Source: Paenibacillus tuaregi (GTDB lineage Bacteria > Bacillota > Bacilli > Paenibacillales > Paenibacillaceae). From it: DNA of 64,000 bases. The notes beneath the pieces were generated by a model, which was not told the origin of the DNA, searched no databases, and saw nothing but the letters and a program-made list of their open reading frames with translations. The stretch lies in assembly GCF_900086655.1 (NCBI RefSeq), contig NZ_LT575476.1, forward strand, positions 1,840,503-1,904,502, written 5' to 3'. Both the position numbers and the translations under genes were made by a program. Each line of letters opens with the position of its first letter. Positions within the stretch are counted from its first letter, which is position 1. Positions 46,837 to 55,250 of this stretch are shown piece after piece.

Positions 46837-47954
46837 TGGCAGAGCTGCCTTTATATTTGGAGGATCAGACTGAAGAAGAAATTATGCGGCGGATGCTCGC
46901 ACGGGTGCCCTCTGATTTGGACAAATCGGAGGGTTCTTTTATGTGGGATGCCGCGGCTCCTGCAGCGTTTATGCTGAGTGAAGCTGCGGTATGGGCACAG
47001 CAGGTGCTTGAGCGCGGGTTCGCTCAGACGGCCTACGGTGAATACCTAGACTTGCGCTGTGCGGAGCACGGGGTGGTCCGGCGTGAGGCGGTGGCAGCAA
47101 GGGGTGAGGTGACTTTTACCGGGAAGCCGGGGACACTAGTGGCTGAAGGGACGGTCGTCGCAACCCCGGCGGATGAGTTGTCACGCGAGGTGTCTATTGA
47201 ATTTGCGACTGCGGCGGATGCGGTCATTGGGGATGAGGGTATTTGCAAAATCAGCGTGCGGGCAGTAGCCGCTGGGAAAAACGGAAATGTTCCTGCGGGG
47301 ACCATTACCGTGATGACCACATCGCTTAGTGGGATCACTTCGGTGGTCAACGAAGCCGAAACCAAGGGAGGTGCGGACGTGGAATCCGACGCTTCGCTGC
47401 TGGAGCGGTTCTACGGCAAGGTCCGCAGTCCGGGTACAAGCGGGAACAAAGCCCAGTACACCCAATGGGCGTTCGATCAGCCCGGAGTTGGCGGCGTGCA
47501 GGTCCGTCCGCTCTGGAAAGGGCCGGGGACAGTTGGCATATATCTGCTGGATGTGGACAAAAGAGCCGCCAATACCGAGACGGTCGCTGCCGTTCAGAAG
47601 TATATTGATCCGTCCCAGGACGGTCAGGGACTTGGAGCCGCTCCGGCTGGTGCGGTGGTTACGGTAATGGCGGCGGAAGAGGTGCCTGTTAGCATCCGTG
47701 CGAAGCTTACGCTGGCTAGTGGAGCTTCACTCGGTTCGGTGAAGGCGATGATTGAGAAAGGCGTTCGCGAGTATTTGAAAACGGTGGCTTTTGCCGATCC
47801 GCTCGTCCGTTATACCCGCATTGCCGCTGTTCTGCTGGATCTCTCCGCTATCATCGACTACGCCGATCTGACGGTAAATGGCGTGAACAATACGAACCTG
47901 CAAATCTCACCGGGTCAGGTAGCGGTGCTGGGAACGGTGGATGTATATGAATGA
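46836..47954 (+). CDS. Baseplate J family protein (XkdT-like)
   Basis: 372 residues, similar to P2 gpJ and PBSX XkdT. The N-terminus (EEEIMRRMLARVPSDLDKSE; then GSFMWDAAAPAAFMLSEA) and the central ADELSREVSIEFATAADAV and SPGTSGNKAQYTQWAFDQPG are well conserved. The C-terminal DYADLTVNGVNNTNLQISPG ends the domain. It forms the baseplate wedge from which fibres radiate. Confidence 0.92.
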   Translation: MAELPLYLEDQTEEEIMRRMLARVPSDLDKSEGSFMWDAAAPAAFMLSEAAVWAQQVLERGFAQTAYGEYLDLRCAEHGVVRREAVAARGEVTFTGKPGTLVAEGTVVATPADELSREVSIEFATAADAVIGDEGICKISVRAVAAGKNGNVPAGTITVMTTSLSGITSVVNEAETKGGADVESDASLLERFYGKVRSPGTSGNKAQYTQWAFDQPGVGGVQVRPLWKGPGTVGIYLLDVDKRAANTETVAAVQKYIDPSQDGQGLGAAPAGAVVTVMAAEEVPVSIRAKLTLASGASLGSVKAMIEKGVREYLKTVAFADPLVRYTRIAAVLLDLSAIIDYADLTVNGVNNTNLQISPGQVAVLGTVDVYE

Positions 47955-48513
47955 TTTTGCGATGAAGAGTAAGCGCGGGAAGGAAATGCTCTCCTTCCTG
48001 CCGGGGTATTACGAGACATCCCGGGTGATGAAGGCGGACATGGATGCCAAGGGCGCGGAGCTGGACTCGCTTTATGCGGCGATGGACGAGACGCTGGATC
48101 AGTTTTTTGTGAAAACAGCCACCTGGGGGCTGGGACGTTGGGAGGCTGAGCTCGGCATTCCTCCCGAACCGGGCAAGCCGGTCGAGCAGCGCCGAGCGCT
48201 GGTTGAGTCCCGGCTCCGCGGAGCCGGGAATTTCACCGGCCGCCTCGTGAAGAACGTGGCGGAATCGTATGACGGCGGGACGGTGAACGTGACGTTTGCG
48301 CCGGCGGAGTATTCTTTTACCATCCGGTTTGTGGACACGATTGGCATCCCGCCGAATCTGGAGGACCTGAAGGCTGTGATCGAGGAGATCAAGCCGGCGC
48401 ATATGGCGGTGGAGTATGAGTTCAGCTACCTGCTGATCCGCGACATTGAAGGGATTAAGACGCTAAATCAGCTGGAGAAAATCCCATTATCTAAATTTGC
48501 AGGAGGTGTTTGA
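47941..48513 (+). CDS. YmfQ/DUF2313 tail protein (XkdU-like)
   Basis: 190 residues, matching the gpI/XkdU position between baseplate J and the fibre. Blocks: KEMLSFLPGYYETSRVMKAD, WGLGRWEAELGIPPEPGKPV and the end IKPAHMAVEYEFSYLL. The gene overlaps baseplate J by 14 bases; ATG 47941 and ATG 47947 are both possible starts. gpI-type proteins attach the fibre to the baseplate. Confidence 0.86.
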   Translation: MYMNDFAMKSKRGKEMLSFLPGYYETSRVMKADMDAKGAELDSLYAAMDETLDQFFVKTATWGLGRWEAELGIPPEPGKPVEQRRALVESRLRGAGNFTGRLVKNVAESYDGGTVNVTFAPAEYSFTIRFVDTIGIPPNLEDLKAVIEEIKPAHMAVEYEFSYLLIRDIEGIKTLNQLEKIPLSKFAGGV

Positions 48514-48514
48514 T

Positions 48515-50167
48515 TTGCCAAGCAGCACACCAAATCTAGGGTTGCATAAGAAGGACCCGGTAACAGATGGAAACGAGACGTTTAATATCAAGACCATGTT
48601 GAATGACAACTGGGACAAGATCGATGCGGCGGTTGGTGGGATCAAGGTGGATATCCCTGACGCGAGCTTGACGAGGAAGGGGAAGGTTCAGCTGTCCAGC
48701 AGCACGAACGGGAGTAGTGAGAGTCTGGCCGCTACGGAGAAGGCGGTGAAGGTGGCGAAGGAAGAGGCGGCAGTGCAGTCTAAAGCCTACACCGACCAGC
48801 AAATCAATCTTGTAACAGAAACAGGCATACCCAAATTGGTTAGCTATCCGCTTCTGGTGACAGCAACGACCGATAATCAGACTTCATTTGAGATTCCGCT
48901 CGATACCTTCGACTCAAACACAGATACGCTGCTAGTGTCGATAAACCGGGCGACTCTGGATGCTACGCAGTACACTGTTACGAATACAGTTCGGGAGGGT
49001 TCCGGGAAGGTGACTCAGCGGGCGAAGCTCAATTTGTCGGAAGGCATCTCGAAAACGTCCGAGGTCGCAATGGTTGTGCTTAAAAACGTGCCAATCGGTG
49101 CCGAAGGTGCGATTAACGGTGCAGTGCTGGCTGAGGGCAGTGTGCCGATCAATCGAGTGAATGGGCTAAGCGAGCATTTTTCCGATTATGTAAGGCAACC
49201 AGCGTTTGCATCCACAACGGGAACGTCTACGGCCTATGTAGTATCCTTGACGCCTGCTCCTGCAAGCATTCCGACAGGTTTCGGGGTAACGATCGTGCCA
49301 CACGTGGATTGCGGAGCTAACCCAACGCTTAATATTAACGGACTAGGTGCGGTGGCGTTAAAAGACCAGAAGGGCGTTGCTTATACGGCCGGCAAACTTA
49401 AAGCGGGAATGCCGTATACTTTCCGCAAGGTGGGTACGGATTTTTTGGCAGATAGCGCGGGCGGATCAGGTACCGCTATGGCGGGAGACGTTCGCGCGGG
49501 TAAGACAGCGGCTGTGGATACGGGGGATATTACGGGTGCGCTCATTACCCAGTCAGCTACCGCACAGACAATAACGCCTGGCACTACGGATATTGTTAAA
49601 CCTGCGGGTATCTACGATGGGACTATAACTGTAAAAGGAGAAACAAATCTAACTGCGGGAAATATTAAGAACGGGGTTACAATGTTTGGAATTGCTGGAA
49701 CACTCAAACCGAGTGTTTATGGCACGACGCAGCCGACATACAGGTCAACTATTAGACTCCCCGCTAATCAGACATCTAATCAGTATAGTTCTGATATTGT
49801 GGTGTTCCCGGCTGGGATTAGTACTATATCTTTAAGCAATAATGGTAGTTTGAATAATAATACAACAGTTTCGTCTGGAAGTGATAACACCTACTCAGGT
49901 TTATACTTGAAGTGGGGGGGGAGCTATAATCAATTGATCGAAGTTGCTGGCGGTTACCCAGTGGAAATTTTTTCCATTCAAATTGATTTGCCTGCAAAGG
50001 TTGCAAATGTAATTTATCGGGTTGGTTCAAACTATGGAGTTAGAACGGTGTTAATTTCTCCTAGTACTGGGGCGATTAGCTTAGTACATGGGTACAAAAA
50101 TTTGGATACTGTGTATTCTTTTGATGTAGCAATTCGATTTGAGAATAGTTTTATCATTTACGCATAA
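48515..50167 (+). CDS. Tail fibre protein 1
   Basis: About 550 residues. The N-terminal LHKKDPVTDGNETFNIKTML, then NDNWDKIDAAVGG is the baseplate-attachment module seen in many Gram-positive phage fibres. A coiled coil follows (AATEKAVKVAKEEAAVQSKA), then repeated beta modules such as NPTLNINGLGAVALKDQKG and AGDVRAGKTAAVDTGDITG. The distal end (from about residue 410) is Ser/Thr/Asn-rich and more AT-rich, as expected of the receptor-binding tip. I chose TTG 48515, 7 bases after AGGAGGT. It decides target range. Confidence 0.82.
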   Translation: MPSSTPNLGLHKKDPVTDGNETFNIKTMLNDNWDKIDAAVGGIKVDIPDASLTRKGKVQLSSSTNGSSESLAATEKAVKVAKEEAAVQSKAYTDQQINLVTETGIPKLVSYPLLVTATTDNQTSFEIPLDTFDSNTDTLLVSINRATLDATQYTVTNTVREGSGKVTQRAKLNLSEGISKTSEVAMVVLKNVPIGAEGAINGAVLAEGSVPINRVNGLSEHFSDYVRQPAFASTTGTSTAYVVSLTPAPASIPTGFGVTIVPHVDCGANPTLNINGLGAVALKDQKGVAYTAGKLKAGMPYTFRKVGTDFLADSAGGSGTAMAGDVRAGKTAAVDTGDITGALITQSATAQTITPGTTDIVKPAGIYDGTITVKGETNLTAGNIKNGVTMFGIAGTLKPSVYGTTQPTYRSTIRLPANQTSNQYSSDIVVFPAGISTISLSNNGSLNNNTTVSSGSDNTYSGLYLKWGGSYNQLIEVAGGYPVEIFSIQIDLPAKVANVIYRVGSNYGVRTVLISPSTGAISLVHGYKNLDTVYSFDVAIRFENSFIIYA

Positions 50168-50183
50168 AGGAGGTTATTTAGTT

Positions 50184-50401
50184 ATGAGACATGTAGCATA
50201 CGAACTTATGAATGGGTCTGCAAATAAGGGAATGTTATCGCAATAATTACTAACGCTTATCCTGATCAACGAAATTGTACTATGATTATTTATCACGCGA
50301 GACGATAGGAAACCAAAGTGAATTCGTTGGTAAAGGAAAACACCAACTTGAAGCAAGCCGTAGCAGATCTCACTAGGACCCTTACTGCAATAATGAGCTG
50401 A
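50184..50401 (+). pseudogene. Remnant of a small fibre-associated (XkdW-like) gene
   Basis: After a good ribosome site (AAGGAGG) the frame ATG 50184 stops after 20 codons, and other frames hold fragments such as ITNAYPDQRNCTMIIYHARR. The last piece, GTG 50318 to TGA 50401, reads NTNLKQAVADLTRTLTAIM, which closely parallels the end of the intact XkdW-like gene at 51,239 (ELKQAIADLSMTMAAMMG). So this is most likely a decayed copy that once followed fibre 1. Confidence 0.6.
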
Positions 50402-50422
50402 AGAAAGAGAGGATAAATCCAA

Positions 50423-51229
50423 ATGACAAAACGAATTACTCTGCAAGAGATGGATGAGAGCACAGTTGCTCTAATTAAGACCGGCCTATTCGGGACAACG
50501 AACAATAGCGGTAACGCGTACTCAGTTACGGTATCATCGGATATTACGAAGCTTGAACCGGGATTGCCTATTCGAATACTTATCAACGTTGACAGCACCG
50601 GAGCACCAACGCTTAATGTGAACGGTCTTGGTGCAAAACCGGTTCTTAAATCTAACGGCAATGCGGCAAACTTTAAATTGGGTGGGCTATACACGGTTGC
50701 TTGGAATGGCTCAACGGCTTTTATCTTACAGGGTGAAGGGGGGGAGTATGGAACGGCGACCGCTGCGGATGTCCTAGCTGGTAAGACAATTGGGACGGAT
50801 TCGGGTATAGTATCAGGATCAATGGTCAATCAAGGCGCAAAAGTCTTAACGCCGTCAACTTCAAATGTTCCTATTCCGGCAGGTTATTATAATGGAAGTG
50901 GATATGTAGCTGCGTATACACCGGGGAAGCGGTTTGCGCGCGGGATAGCAACGACAGATAGTTATAGTCATTTTGCTGTTACGGGATTAGCATTTAAACC
51001 AGGAACGATTATTTTTGAAATGGATTCAGTTGTTGGTTATGGGGCAGTGTTTAATGTCCATGCTATAACTAACTCGCCTACAGCGTCTCAGTCCATCATG
51101 GGATTTTATTACGAGGGGCATAATCCCTTTATTCATTATGTGGCACAATTTAACTCAAACGGGGCTGTAGGGATTGTAACCGGATGGGGTTCAATGATGA
51201 ACGTTCGTTGGATGGCATTTGAAGAGTAG
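50423..51229 (+). CDS. Tail fibre protein 2 (shorter, related to fibre 1)
   Basis: 268 residues. It lacks the baseplate-attachment start of fibre 1 but shares its middle modules: APTLNVNGLGAKPVLKSNG, then YTVAWNGSTAFILQGEGG and AADVLAGKTIGTDSGIVSG. The last 90 residues form a different tip (GLAFKPGTIIFEMDSVVGYG, ending GWGSMMNVRWMAFEE). It could be a second receptor-binding fibre, or an exchangeable tip that arose by duplication of fibre 1. It is followed at once by an XkdW-like gene. Confidence 0.75.
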   Translation: MTKRITLQEMDESTVALIKTGLFGTTNNSGNAYSVTVSSDITKLEPGLPIRILINVDSTGAPTLNVNGLGAKPVLKSNGNAANFKLGGLYTVAWNGSTAFILQGEGGEYGTATAADVLAGKTIGTDSGIVSGSMVNQGAKVLTPSTSNVPIPAGYYNGSGYVAAYTPGKRFARGIATTDSYSHFAVTGLAFKPGTIIFEMDSVVGYGAVFNVHAITNSPTASQSIMGFYYEGHNPFIHYVAQFNSNGAVGIVTGWGSMMNVRWMAFEE

Positions 51230-51238
51230 GAGGGGAAG

Positions 51239-51613
51239 ATGAATATGCAAATAGGACGTAAAATTTACTTTGACAATCGAACCGGGGAAGTTCTTCAGGA
51301 TACAGGCGAGCGCGAAGGTGATGTAATTGAAACAACTAAAGAACAGGATTTTGCTGTTTATAAATCGCTTAACGAGAGAATCTCTGAAACTGTTGGAATG
51401 CTTCAACTTGAATACGGCGAATACGCCCGAGATTTTGCAGAGGGATTCCTGGAGCGTATTGATCCAGTAACCAAAGAGCTTAAGTTTCGTTATTCTGACC
51501 CTAATCATCTCGGAGGAGTTACAGAGCCGCAGAAACCGCTGACAGAGCAGGTAACCGAACTCAAGCAAGCCATTGCGGATTTATCAATGACCATGGCAGC
51601 AATGATGGGCTAG
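51239..51613 (+). CDS. XkdW-like fibre-associated protein
   Basis: 124 residues: MQIGRKIYFDNRTGEVLQDT, an acidic middle and a coiled-coil end ELKQAIADLSMTMAAMMG. Proteins of this shape follow the fibre gene in PBSX-like and siphovirus tail clusters (XkdW position) and are thought to help fibre assembly. ATG 51239 comes after GGAGGGGAAG; ATG 51245 is an alternative start. The upstream remnant at 50,184 looks like a former second copy. Confidence 0.72.
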   Translation: MNMQIGRKIYFDNRTGEVLQDTGEREGDVIETTKEQDFAVYKSLNERISETVGMLQLEYGEYARDFAEGFLERIDPVTKELKFRYSDPNHLGGVTEPQKPLTEQVTELKQAIADLSMTMAAMMG

Positions 51614-51630
51614 GAAGGAGGTTAGAAATC

Positions 51631-51771
51631 ATGACTTTTACCAAGGATAGCGGGTTGGTTAAGGTATGGGTTGGCTTTGTTATGACGGGTGCGTACACTA
51701 TCACACAGGTACCGAAGTTGTTTAATCTCAATGAAGTTGTCGCGGAAGTCGTTAACGGAACAGTGCAATAG
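51631..51771 (+). CDS. XkdX-like small protein
   Basis: 46 residues, ATG 51631 to TAG 51771: MTFTKDSGLVKVWVGFVMTG, then a short tail. Tiny proteins of this type (XkdX) sit after the XkdW-like gene in many tail clusters; their role is not established. A GGAAGGAGG ribosome site precedes it. A weak CGCC/GGCG hairpin with T residues and a GCCCCC/GGGGGC hairpin follow. Confidence 0.7.
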   Translation: MTFTKDSGLVKVWVGFVMTGAYTITQVPKLFNLNEVVAEVVNGTVQ

Positions 51772-51782
51772 TAAACAGAGAC

Positions 51783-51822
51783 AGCGCCGCGAGGCGTATT
51801 TTTTTCGCCCCCACCCGGGGGC
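51783..51822 (+). terminator. Possible terminator within the tail operon
   Basis: Short hairpin CGCC-GCGA-GGCG followed by seven T, then a second hairpin GCCCCC-ACCC-GGGGGC. The first stem is only 4 bp, so strength is doubtful; it may attenuate the lysis genes. Confidence 0.45.
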
Positions 51823-51862
51823 ACACCACCTAACTACCAATATTTAAGAGAGGGGCGAGAAG

Positions 51863-52147
51863 ATGGGGCAAGAAGAGATGAACAGTCTGAAGGATCTACT
51901 CCCACTCGCCGAGCGATACGGCCTGGCCGTTGTGCTGTCGTTCATCCTGCTTCTCGTCGTTGTGGTCATCATCCGGATGATTATCCGGGGGGATCTGGTG
52001 CCGCGCAGTCTGTTGGACAAGGCGGAGGAGGACCGGGACCGGCTGCAGGCCATCCTCGATAAGGAACGGGAGGGGTTCATGACACCGCTGCTGGAAGTGG
52101 TGAAGAACCTGAAGCAGCAGGACGGATCGGATCACAAGGGAGGGTAA
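51863..52147 (+). CDS. Single-span membrane protein, holin-accessory or XhlA-like
   Basis: 94 residues: a polar start (MGQEEMNSLKDLLPLAERYG), one membrane helix (LAVVLSFILLLVVVVIIRMI) and a charged coiled-coil tail (AEEDRDRLQAILDKEREGFM). Position between the fibre genes and the endolysin suggests a lysis accessory role. The family is not recognised with certainty. A ribosome site GAGAGGGGCG precedes the ATG. Confidence 0.65.
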   Translation: MGQEEMNSLKDLLPLAERYGLAVVLSFILLLVVVVIIRMIIRGDLVPRSLLDKAEEDRDRLQAILDKEREGFMTPLLEVVKNLKQQDGSDHKGG

Positions 52148-52150
52148 CAC

Positions 52151-52357
52151 GTGTTGAATCGTATTTTGCAGCGGCTTTTTTCGGCCCATCGTGAGAAAAA
52201 CAGGGAACTGAACTATGCGTCCAGCCGCATCAGCTTGACCATTGCCAGATACAAAAGCGCATCAAAGCAGCTTCAGACGGAAATCGGGCGCAGCCACTAT
52301 GCTCATATTCCATCACCAAATGCACCTCAAGAACTGCATTCGGACAGAGTTCACTAG
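52151..52357 (+). CDS. Small basic protein in the lysis region
   Basis: About 68 residues from GTG 52151 (MLNRILQRLFSAHREKNREL, then an Arg/Ser-rich helix). It follows the previous gene by 3 bp and has a GGAGGG ribosome site at proper distance, which supports real translation. The C-terminal part (YAHIPSPNAPQELHSDRVH) does not look conserved. Function unknown. The 160-bp gap after it is AT-rich and has no gene. Confidence 0.45.
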   Translation: MLNRILQRLFSAHREKNRELNYASSRISLTIARYKSASKQLQTEIGRSHYAHIPSPNAPQELHSDRVH

Positions 52358-52518
52358 TGCCTTTGTGCCCTCGATGTGTATTCTAGTCTGGCTTATAATT
52401 TTCGTGAAGATCGATCAGTCTAGAACACAACGTATATGCTCGACCACATTCTAACGAACACCCGTCGTTTAGTTCATATATTAACTATTTTCACGGTCTC
52501 AGAAAGGGGAGAGTTGAT

Positions 52519-53379
52519 ATGCAACCCCGCAGTCAAAACAGCGCCCAAGGCATTGACGTCAGTCATTACCAAGGCGTCATTGATTGGAACAAAGTGAAAG
52601 CGAGCGGCATAACGTTTGCCTTTATGAAGGCCAGTGAGGGCAAGTCCTATCGGGACAAGCGCTTCCTGGAAAATGTAAAAGGAGCCGCAGCCTCAGGCCT
52701 TCTCACCGGCCCGTATCATTTTCTCAACGCCCGGACTCCTGAAGAGGCCGGAGTAGAAGCCCGGAATTTCGCCGCAGCCATTCAGGCAGCCGGAGGTCCG
52801 GGCTGTTTTGCACTTCCGCCGGTGCTCGACTACGAGAACAATCCCGGCGGCCTAGATGATGAGCAGATCACCGGGATCGCTCTCGCCTTCCTGCGCGAGA
52901 TTGAGCAGCTGACCGGACGTCGTCCGATGCTGTACACGGGGAATTCTTTTGCCGCCAAATTCGGCCCGGCCTTGTCAGGGTACAAGCTGTGGATTGCGAG
53001 ATACAGCAGCAGTAAAGTGCCAAGCGATGTTCCTGCATGGACGAGATGGCATTTCTGGCAGACGAGCAGCAAGGGAAGCGTGCCTGGCATCCAAGGAAAT
53101 GTGGACCTCAACGTATATGCCGGGACGGTGCAGGAGCTAAAGAATGAGTTTATTTTGCCAAAAGGAGATAATTCCATGCCTAATCCAAATAACAAGGATA
53201 AAGAATCACCGAACCCCTCTTCCCCAAGCAGTCCGGAACCTGTTCCCCAATGGAAAGAAGAAGGCCGCAAATGGCTGATCGCCAACGCGGGAATCCATGA
53301 GAACTGGAAGCCTGGGGACCATGTGGACATCGGGACACTTGGCACGATCCTGGCGAGACTGTACAATTCACCGAAATAA
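52519..53379 (+). CDS. GH25 lysozyme endolysin
   Basis: 286 residues. The GH25 domain covers about residues 8-200: GIDVSHYQGVIDWNKVKASG, TFAFMKASEGKSYRD, GPYHFLNAR, PVLDYENN (catalytic Asp and Glu) and NVDLNVYAG. A Pro/Ser-rich linker (about 215-240) leads to a short C-terminal module, WKEEGRKWLIANAGIHENWK, possibly a wall-binding repeat. It cleaves the glycan strands of peptidoglycan. No signal peptide, so it needs the holin that follows. Confidence 0.9.
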   Translation: MQPRSQNSAQGIDVSHYQGVIDWNKVKASGITFAFMKASEGKSYRDKRFLENVKGAAASGLLTGPYHFLNARTPEEAGVEARNFAAAIQAAGGPGCFALPPVLDYENNPGGLDDEQITGIALAFLREIEQLTGRRPMLYTGNSFAAKFGPALSGYKLWIARYSSSKVPSDVPAWTRWHFWQTSSKGSVPGIQGNVDLNVYAGTVQELKNEFILPKGDNSMPNPNNKDKESPNPSSPSSPEPVPQWKEEGRKWLIANAGIHENWKPGDHVDIGTLGTILARLYNSPK

Positions 53380-53392
53380 AGGAGCTGTCCAT

Positions 53393-53689
53393 ATGAATAA
53401 TGAGATTTTAACGAATGTCCTATCTTTTGCCTCGGTACTGGCTGTGTTTGTGCTGGCGCTGGTGCAGCTGGTCAAATCAACGATAGATATCCCCAAACGA
53501 CTTATCCCCCTAAGCGGGCTAATCATCGGGCTGGTTATTGGGGCAGCCGCATATCCTTTTACAGAGCTGACGCTCGTGCTCAGGTTGTGGGCGGGAGGGC
53601 TTGCAGGGCTGTCGGCAACGGGATTGTTCGAACTCGCATTTAACAAAAGTAAGCCCACAGATCATACAAATTCAGCTGGCCGCCCTTAA
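53393..53689 (+). CDS. Phage holin (A118-like)
   Basis: 98 residues with two hydrophobic segments (LSFASVLAVFVLALVQLV and LIPLSGLIIGLVIGAAAYPF) and a possible third (AGGLAGLSATGLFELAF); short charged C-terminus. The layout and position just after the endolysin fit an A118/XhlB-type holin. ATG 53393 has AAAGGAG ahead of it. Release of the tail particles by lysis is the likely function. Confidence 0.78.
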   Translation: MNNEILTNVLSFASVLAVFVLALVQLVKSTIDIPKRLIPLSGLIIGLVIGAAAYPFTELTLVLRLWAGGLAGLSATGLFELAFNKSKPTDHTNSAGRP

Positions 53690-53819
53690 AAATAAACAAG
53701 CCATCCTTATAGGATGACTTGACATTAACAATATAATAATTTGGGCTTGTCCAGGGAACTTTCCCACAAGTTTATTTTGGTCAAAGGGGCGTACACCCAG
53801 CCCACCGGGACTTCAAGGG

Positions 53820-53828
53820 CATATGGTA
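53820..53828 (+). promoter_or_regulatory. Possible SigK-type -10 (CATATGGTA)
   Basis: Fits CATANNNTA, 33 bases before the YjcZ-like start. The nearest AC upstream is only 14 bases away, so the -35 is weak. Confidence 0.35.
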
Positions 53829-53860
53829 GGGTAAGTCAACTATCAAGGAGGAATTTACAA

Positions 53861-54163
53861 ATGACCAGTGTCGTTGGAGGTATGCCAGAAAAAAAACCAG
53901 GGCCGGCCTACACTTCCCCAAGTTACACCAGCCCTATGCCTAGCTATACCACTCCCCCTATACAGGTAACCGGTGTTGTATATGAGGGACACACCACCAT
54001 GCAGAGTGTCCCTTACCATCACCACCATCATCATTGCCCTCCGGTGCATGAAGCTCCGGTGTGTCACGCGCCTGCACCAGTTTCGTCCCCTTGGAACTCT
54101 ACAGGCTACATTCTCGTCCTGTTCATCCTGCTGGTTATAATAACGCGGGGCGTGTGGGTTTAG
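53861..54163 (+). CDS. YjcZ-type protein with a His6 tract
   Basis: 100 residues: a Pro/Thr/Ser-rich N-terminal half (YTSPSYTSPMPSYTTPPIQV), a natural run of six histidines followed by CPPVHEAPVCHAP, and the YjcZ-type C-terminal helix STGYILVLFILLVIITRGVWV (nearly the same as in the 35-residue peptide at 35,214). CAAGGAGG precedes the ATG. The His/Cys cluster could bind metal. Sporulation-associated by family; the role is unknown. Confidence 0.78.
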   Translation: MTSVVGGMPEKKPGPAYTSPSYTSPMPSYTTPPIQVTGVVYEGHTTMQSVPYHHHHHHCPPVHEAPVCHAPAPVSSPWNSTGYILVLFILLVIITRGVWV

Positions 54164-54193
54164 AAGCCGCAGCCGTTACTGCGGTTGCTCATG

Positions 54194-54217
54194 AAGCGGG
54201 CCCTATCAGGCCCGCTT
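54194..54217. terminator. Bidirectional terminator
   Basis: AAGCGGGCC-CTATCA-GGCCCGCTT perfect stem with T-rich flank, between the convergent YjcZ-type and deacetylase genes. Confidence 0.82.
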
Positions 54218-54242
54218 GGCTGTTTCTTTAAGGCGGCACAGA

Positions 54243-55028
54243 TCACAATCCCGATCTTTTGCTTTCATCGTGTGAGTCTTTAACTGGCTGAGCTTGCTTT
54301 TGGTGCTTCATCAACTCGCTGACGGTGACGCAGCGGTACCCGCGCTTTTGAATCTCTGGGAGAATAGCTTTTAACGCAGCGACCGTCTGCGTGCTGCCTT
54401 CCACATGGTCGTGCATCAAAATAATGTCACCGCTGTGCAGATTATTAAGCACCTTATTAATAATGCGGTTCACGCCCGGTCTCGACCAATCTTTTGTATC
54501 CTGATGCCAGGACCACAGTATAACCTGCATGCCTTTAGCGTGGCTGGAGTTCACGATGATGCTGTTATAGTAGCCTCCAGGAGGGCGGAACAGGGATGAG
54601 TGTTTTCCTATAGCATTATATATGCTCTCCTCCGTCAGGGTGACTTCTTTGTCAAATAAACGGGCGGTATTTCCTGCGCTAAAATAAGTATGGTTATACG
54701 TGTGATTGCCAATCTCGTGTCCCTTGGCTGAGGCCGTCTTGACGAGCTCCGGGAACCGGCTGACCCGGTTGCCAATGACAAAAAAGGTCGCTTTGGCCTG
54801 ATACTGGTCAAGCAGGTGGAGAATTGCCGGAGTCTGAGTGGGATCTGGCCCATCATCAAAAGTTAAAGCAACCACCTTATCATCTGTCGCCACTTCCCAT
54901 ACAATCTCTCCGCGGGGTTCATAATAATCTCTGCCCTTAGGTGCTCCCAGTGCGGCAGCAGGTGAAGCGCAGGAAAGTGATCCTGTGCCAAGCAGCAGGG
55001 CAAGCGCAAGGGTCTGCCATTTACGCAT
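54243..55028 (-). CDS. Polysaccharide deacetylase (NodB/PdaB-like)
   Basis: 261-residue secreted carbohydrate esterase 4. A Sec signal peptide covers about residues 1-27. The catalytic motifs are VVALTFDDGPDPTQTPAIL (metal Asp) and HEIGNHTYNHTYF (His ligands), followed by FRPPGGYYNS and ILMHDHVEGSTQT. It probably removes acetyl groups from peptidoglycan or chitin-like glycans; PdaB relatives act on the spore cortex. AAGGAGG lies at proper distance from the start codon. Confidence 0.88.
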   Translation of the reverse strand: MRKWQTLALALLLGTGSLSCASPAAALGAPKGRDYYEPRGEIVWEVATDDKVVALTFDDGPDPTQTPAILHLLDQYQAKATFFVIGNRVSRFPELVKTASAKGHEIGNHTYNHTYFSAGNTARLFDKEVTLTEESIYNAIGKHSSLFRPPGGYYNSIIVNSSHAKGMQVILWSWHQDTKDWSRPGVNRIINKVLNNLHSGDIILMHDHVEGSTQTVAALKAILPEIQKRGYRCVTVSELMKHQKQAQPVKDSHDESKRSGL

Positions 55029-55250
55029 GATTGCCTCCTTCGTTAACCATAATCCGGTTTAGTATGTGAGGAAAGGGGGGATTCATGCATTTCTGGCAAA
55101 AATGCTGCGGGTGAGGTGGAAAAGCAAGTTGTAATTCACCGCCTAATCCGGTGCGCTTAATTTCTTTTATTGATAAGTTAGGATCACAATAAATTAAGAT
55201 CGCCAACTTGCTAGCAAAAGCGATTTTTGAACTTCCTGACTAGGTTGGTG

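Noticed and set aside
36317-53689. Extracellular contractile injection system (eCIS)
   Set aside because: No AAA+ ATPase of the eCIS type or effector genes; holin and endolysin plus PBSX order favour a phage-derived tailocin.
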